From: Roseivirga sp.
GTDB lineage: Bacteria; Bacteroidota; Bacteroidia; Cytophagales; Cyclobacteriaceae
Assembly (NCBI GenBank): GCA_021404565.1
Contig: JAAWWF010000003.1
Coordinates: 310,001 to 374,000 of the forward strand
DNA length: 64,000 nt
Direction of reading: 5' to 3'
Below, one piece after another: positions 61,914 through 64,000 of this stretch (within the stretch, counting starts at the first letter, position 1; every line of letters begins with the position of its first letter). Made by a program: the position numbers and the translations under genes. The notes under the pieces are model-generated. The model did not search any database. It saw only the letters and a list, made by a program, of their open reading frames with translations, and was not told the DNA's origin.

Positions 61914-62384
61914 TTAAAAATCATATACCGTGACTTCGATTTTGGATGGTATCAGAGTTTTCTGAATTAAGGGTTCAATTTTCTCCCATTTACCGCCTGC
62001 GAGTCCACAGCCTATTCGGGGCATATGCACGGAGGCCTTTAACTCCTTTGCTTTTTGGGCAAGTGCAGCAAGGCCTTGTTCTACGGCTCTGTATCTGATG
62101 GGAGGGTTGCCCTTTTCATCTTTTCTAATCTTGTGTTGACCTATTAAATTGGCCACCCATAGGTCTTTTTCTACGGGAACCAACTGGATTTCTCCCAATT
62201 CAAAACCTTCATCTGATTTGTACCATTGTCGATATTGCTGCTCTGGCTCGCTCCATTTTTTAGACAGAGCGAGTACAAAACCCCGACCCCAGCCGCCTAT
62301 GTTATTGCAGATATGAACGATGATTTTCGGGCCGGTTCCAATCGGTGCTGTGGCGTCTCCATGGGTAAATTGTAGCAGGTTCAT
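61914..62384 (-). CDS. Macro domain protein (ADP-ribose binding/hydrolysing)
   Basis: 156 residues of a single macro domain: FTHGDATAP at the start, HICNNIGGWGRGFVLALSKKW (ADP-ribose phosphate loop), LVPVEKDLWVANLIGQH, and HMPRIGCGLAGGKWEKIEPLI. The phrase GGWGRGF and the short length fit the ALC1/TARG1-like group that removes ADP-ribose esters or ADP-ribose-1''-phosphate. Cytosolic. It may share a transcript with the downstream hydrolase, although no functional link is evident, and no DarT-type toxin gene is next to it. Confidence 0.9.
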   Translation of the reverse strand: MNLLQFTHGDATAPIGTGPKIIVHICNNIGGWGRGFVLALSKKWSEPEQQYRQWYKSDEGFELGEIQLVPVEKDLWVANLIGQHKIRKDEKGNPPIRYRAVEQGLAALAQKAKELKASVHMPRIGCGLAGGKWEKIEPLIQKTLIPSKIEVTVYDF

Positions 62385-62459
62385 ACTTCGTTTCAGAGTT
62401 AAATTGTGAATGACTTAAGAAAAATAAAGAGAATAGAGGACAGTTACTCTTTTTTAATT

Positions 62460-62654
62460 CTAAGCCTTTTCTTCATTCTCTTCCATTTCGTTTTCTTCGT
62501 CTTCTTTATAAACCATTTCGGTTTTGGGACGGGTTTCATGTTGATACTGTCGTTTGGAAAGCGGAGGTGCACCGAAAAAGCCGGCACCTGTGGCAGCGAG
62601 AATGATGAAAAGAATCAGAACGACTCGTTTGAAGTGTTTTTTGAATTTTTCCAT
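62460..62654 (-). CDS. Small membrane protein with acidic tail
   Basis: 64 residues: basic N-terminus (MEKFKKHFKR), one membrane helix (VVLILFIILAATGAGFFGA), then a short loop with PPLSKRQYQHETRPKTE and a very acidic C-terminus (EDEENEMEENEE). Clear tripartite design suggests a real gene, perhaps a partner protein or a small regulator. No known family. Confidence 0.5.
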   Translation of the reverse strand: MEKFKKHFKRVVLILFIILAATGAGFFGAPPLSKRQYQHETRPKTEMVYKEDEENEMEENEEKA

Positions 62655-62728
62655 AAGTATGGAAATGGGTTTTGAGGGGTGATGTGAATCACCCTTGTAA
62701 AAAGAAAAATATGAGAAACTGGGGTGGC

Positions 62729-63085
62729 CTAGGAGGCCAGATAAGAGAAGGAAGAGTCTTCAGAAGGGTATTGTGGGGCAAGTGCAAGCAGAGATGACCT
62801 GTCCAATACTAATGGAGCCAGCAGGTTTTGTTGCCTGATGGCAATGCTACAGAGCTTGTTGCTCAGTTTGTGGGTCTGAACCTGATTGAATATTTCAACG
62901 GCACTAATTACTATGGCTGCAGCCCGGCTGAAATGGGGTAGGCCCACAACTTGCTCACTTTCATGCGCATTGTTATACCACTCTACCTGCTGACCAGCAT
63001 GTACCTGTACGGTGCTGGCCGAGAGGCTTGCGGTATTGGCCAAACCAAATACCAGTAACAGTGATAAGAATGATCGTAAAAGCAT
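62729..63085 (-). CDS. Hypothetical exported protein
   Basis: 118 residues with a signal peptide (to about 23, ASLSAS). The mature part (VQVHAGQQVEWYNNAHESEQVVG, IFNQVQTHKLSNKLCSIAIRQQ) has no known motif. Codon use looks ordinary. Stand-alone, convergent with nothing; an honest unknown. Confidence 0.55.
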   Translation of the reverse strand: MLLRSFLSLLLVFGLANTASLSASTVQVHAGQQVEWYNNAHESEQVVGLPHFSRAAAIVISAVEIFNQVQTHKLSNKLCSIAIRQQNLLAPLVLDRSSLLALAPQYPSEDSSFSYLAS

Positions 63086-63286
63086 CTAAGATGTTTATCA
63101 CGCAAGGATAGCATAAGAGGTTTCAATCCGATAAAAAAGGTACAGATTAAAGGGGGGGCTGGTACTGATTCACATATCAGTACTTCTTAATTAATACAGA
63201 CGTGTTCTTTTTCAGTGCCCGAGGTTTTTTTAGCACCGGGCTGGCAGATGCTGTCTGGCCATCACATAACCTTTTTAAAAAGCACT

Positions 63287-64000
63287 ATGATGCCTGTAAC
63301 CTCGCGCGATGCACTTTTTCGAATCTTCTTCAAACTTTCAGTGGCCCTGAGTGTGGGAGTAGCCTTATCTCTGGGTTGCTCCGGGGACACTGATGATGGG
63401 GGTACAGAACAGATTGATACCAAGGTGGTATCTGTAAAGATTGACGAGGTGAGTGGAGTGTTTGCCTTCGGACATCTTACAGACAGATACCCTCTTACCG
63501 CCAGGGCCTTCAATGCCAATAATGAAGAAGTTGTAGTCAATAGTCTGGTATGGAGCTCTTCAGAAGAAAATGTGGCGAGGGTAAATGCTGAGGGTTTGGT
63601 ACAACCCATTGGTGAGGGCAATGTGCGTATTACAGCGAGCATTGGAGATGTAAAGGGGCAGGTTGATCTGGTCTTGCAGATGAAACCGAGAGAGGCTTTT
63701 GCCACGGGAGGCACCCTGGCGCTTTTGCATGTTAATGTGATACCCATGACGGAGAATGTAGTGCTGGAAGATTATACCGTTATCGTAGAAAATGGTGTCA
63801 TCACGCAGATGGGGCCTTTTGCAGAAATTACAATACCAACGCGGGCAGAAGAACTGGACCTGAGCGGTAAATACCTGATGCCCGGAATGGCCGATATGCA
63901 TACACATATTGGCACGAACGTAACGGAATCGGGAGCGGGCAGAAATACAGCCCTATGGGACCTGACCAGTAAAGGGCAGTTGCTCAGCTATGCGGCTAAT
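63287..64000 (+). CDS. Lipoprotein with Big_2-like and amidohydrolase domains (cut by window edge)
   Basis: From ATG 63287 the frame is open to the window end (238 codons seen). It starts with a lipoprotein signal with lipobox LGC (SLGCSGD), then a Big_2-type Ig domain (VVSVKIDEVSG, LTARAFNANNEEVVVNSLVWSSSEENVARVNAEGLV) and then the start of an amidohydrolase: LALLHVNVIPMTENVVLEDYTVIVENGVI and LSGKYLMPGMADMHTHIG with the metal HxH. It is thus an outer-envelope-anchored hydrolase of the imidazolonepropionase-like type; the rest lies outside. Confidence 0.85.
   Translation, partial: MMPVTSRDALFRIFFKLSVALSVGVALSLGCSGDTDDGGTEQIDTKVVSVKIDEVSGVFAFGHLTDRYPLTARAFNANNEEVVVNSLVWSSSEENVARVNAEGLVQPIGEGNVRITASIGDVKGQVDLVLQMKPREAFATGGTLALLHVNVIPMTENVVLEDYTVIVENGVITQMGPFAEITIPTRAEELDLSGKYLMPGMADMHTHIGTNVTESGAGRNTALWDLTSKGQLLSYAAN

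Noticed and set aside
61914-62384. DarG antitoxin
   Set aside because: It has only the macro domain, no C-terminal DarT-binding domain, and no DarT-like gene nearby.
1-64000. CRISPR arrays, tRNA or rRNA genes
   Set aside because: No regularly spaced repeats with unique spacers, and no cloverleaf or rRNA sequences were recognised in the gaps.

Overview
The window looks like chromosomal DNA of a free-living Bacteroidota, most likely a marine or soil Cytophagales relative (order inferred, not proven). The case rests on: type IX secretion C-terminal sorting domains on a metalloprotease and a haloperoxidase; a FecI-type sigma factor / FecR / TonB-receptor cassette in which the receptor carries an N-terminal STN domain; DUF3857/transglutaminase proteins; FG-GAP propellers; many SPII lipoproteins; and weak or absent Shine-Dalgarno sites. 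No rRNA, tRNA, CRISPR array, integrase or transposase is visible. The left edge cuts an M28 peptidase and the right edge cuts an amidohydrolase lipoprotein.

Layout. 1-9 kb: M28 peptidase, FG-GAP propeller, tandem membrane-anchored alpha/beta hydrolases, S9 oligopeptidase, and an ArsR/SRPBCC regulator operon. 9-17 kb: VOC protein, AlkB-like dioxygenase, three unknown envelope or small proteins, S10 carboxypeptidase, M43 metalloprotease (T9SS cargo), fatty acid desaturase. 17-24 kb: two GNATs, an SSS symporter translationally coupled to a SsuD-like monooxygenase, a P1 aminopeptidase, and a SulP transporter. 24-32 kb: a tight four-gene operon of exported proteins (TPR/MORN repeats, an active-looking DUF3857-transglutaminase, a catalytically dead paralogue, a small secreted protein). 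32-37 kb: vanadium-haloperoxidase-type T9SS enzyme, PepSY membrane protein, amidohydrolase.

36.9-41.0 kb is the most unusual part. It is a compact six-gene minus-strand operon that begins with a CHAP/NlpC-like peptidoglycan hydrolase carrying a PG-binding domain. Five otherwise unrelated-looking proteins follow, and all five carry the same small module: a beta strand, then [LVI]-D-[GS]-D-[VIM]-x-[TS], then a helix with a conserved His. One of the five also has a PG-binding-like segment, a roughly 70-residue lysine-rich amphipathic stretch and C-terminal hydrophobic helices; another has membrane helices. I know of no described system with this composition.

41-64 kb: sterol-desaturase-type hydroxylase, GNAT, 1-Cys peroxiredoxin divergent from a MOSC protein, HTTM (vitamin-K carboxylase-like) protein with an exported M20 amidohydrolase, GH130 and RidA-like lipoproteins, GT2, a Ca-binding-like lipoprotein operon with an SHD1-like protein, the FecA/FecR/FecI-type cassette, a second exported M20 enzyme, a beta-lactamase-fold hydrolase next to a macro-domain protein, and small exported proteins.

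Several families of interspersed, palindromic, MITE-like repeats lie between genes. One has duplicated the 3' end of the MOSC gene. Overall the genes describe an organism that digests external protein and peptides (M28, S9, S10, M43, P1, two M20 enzymes) and invests heavily in envelope proteins.
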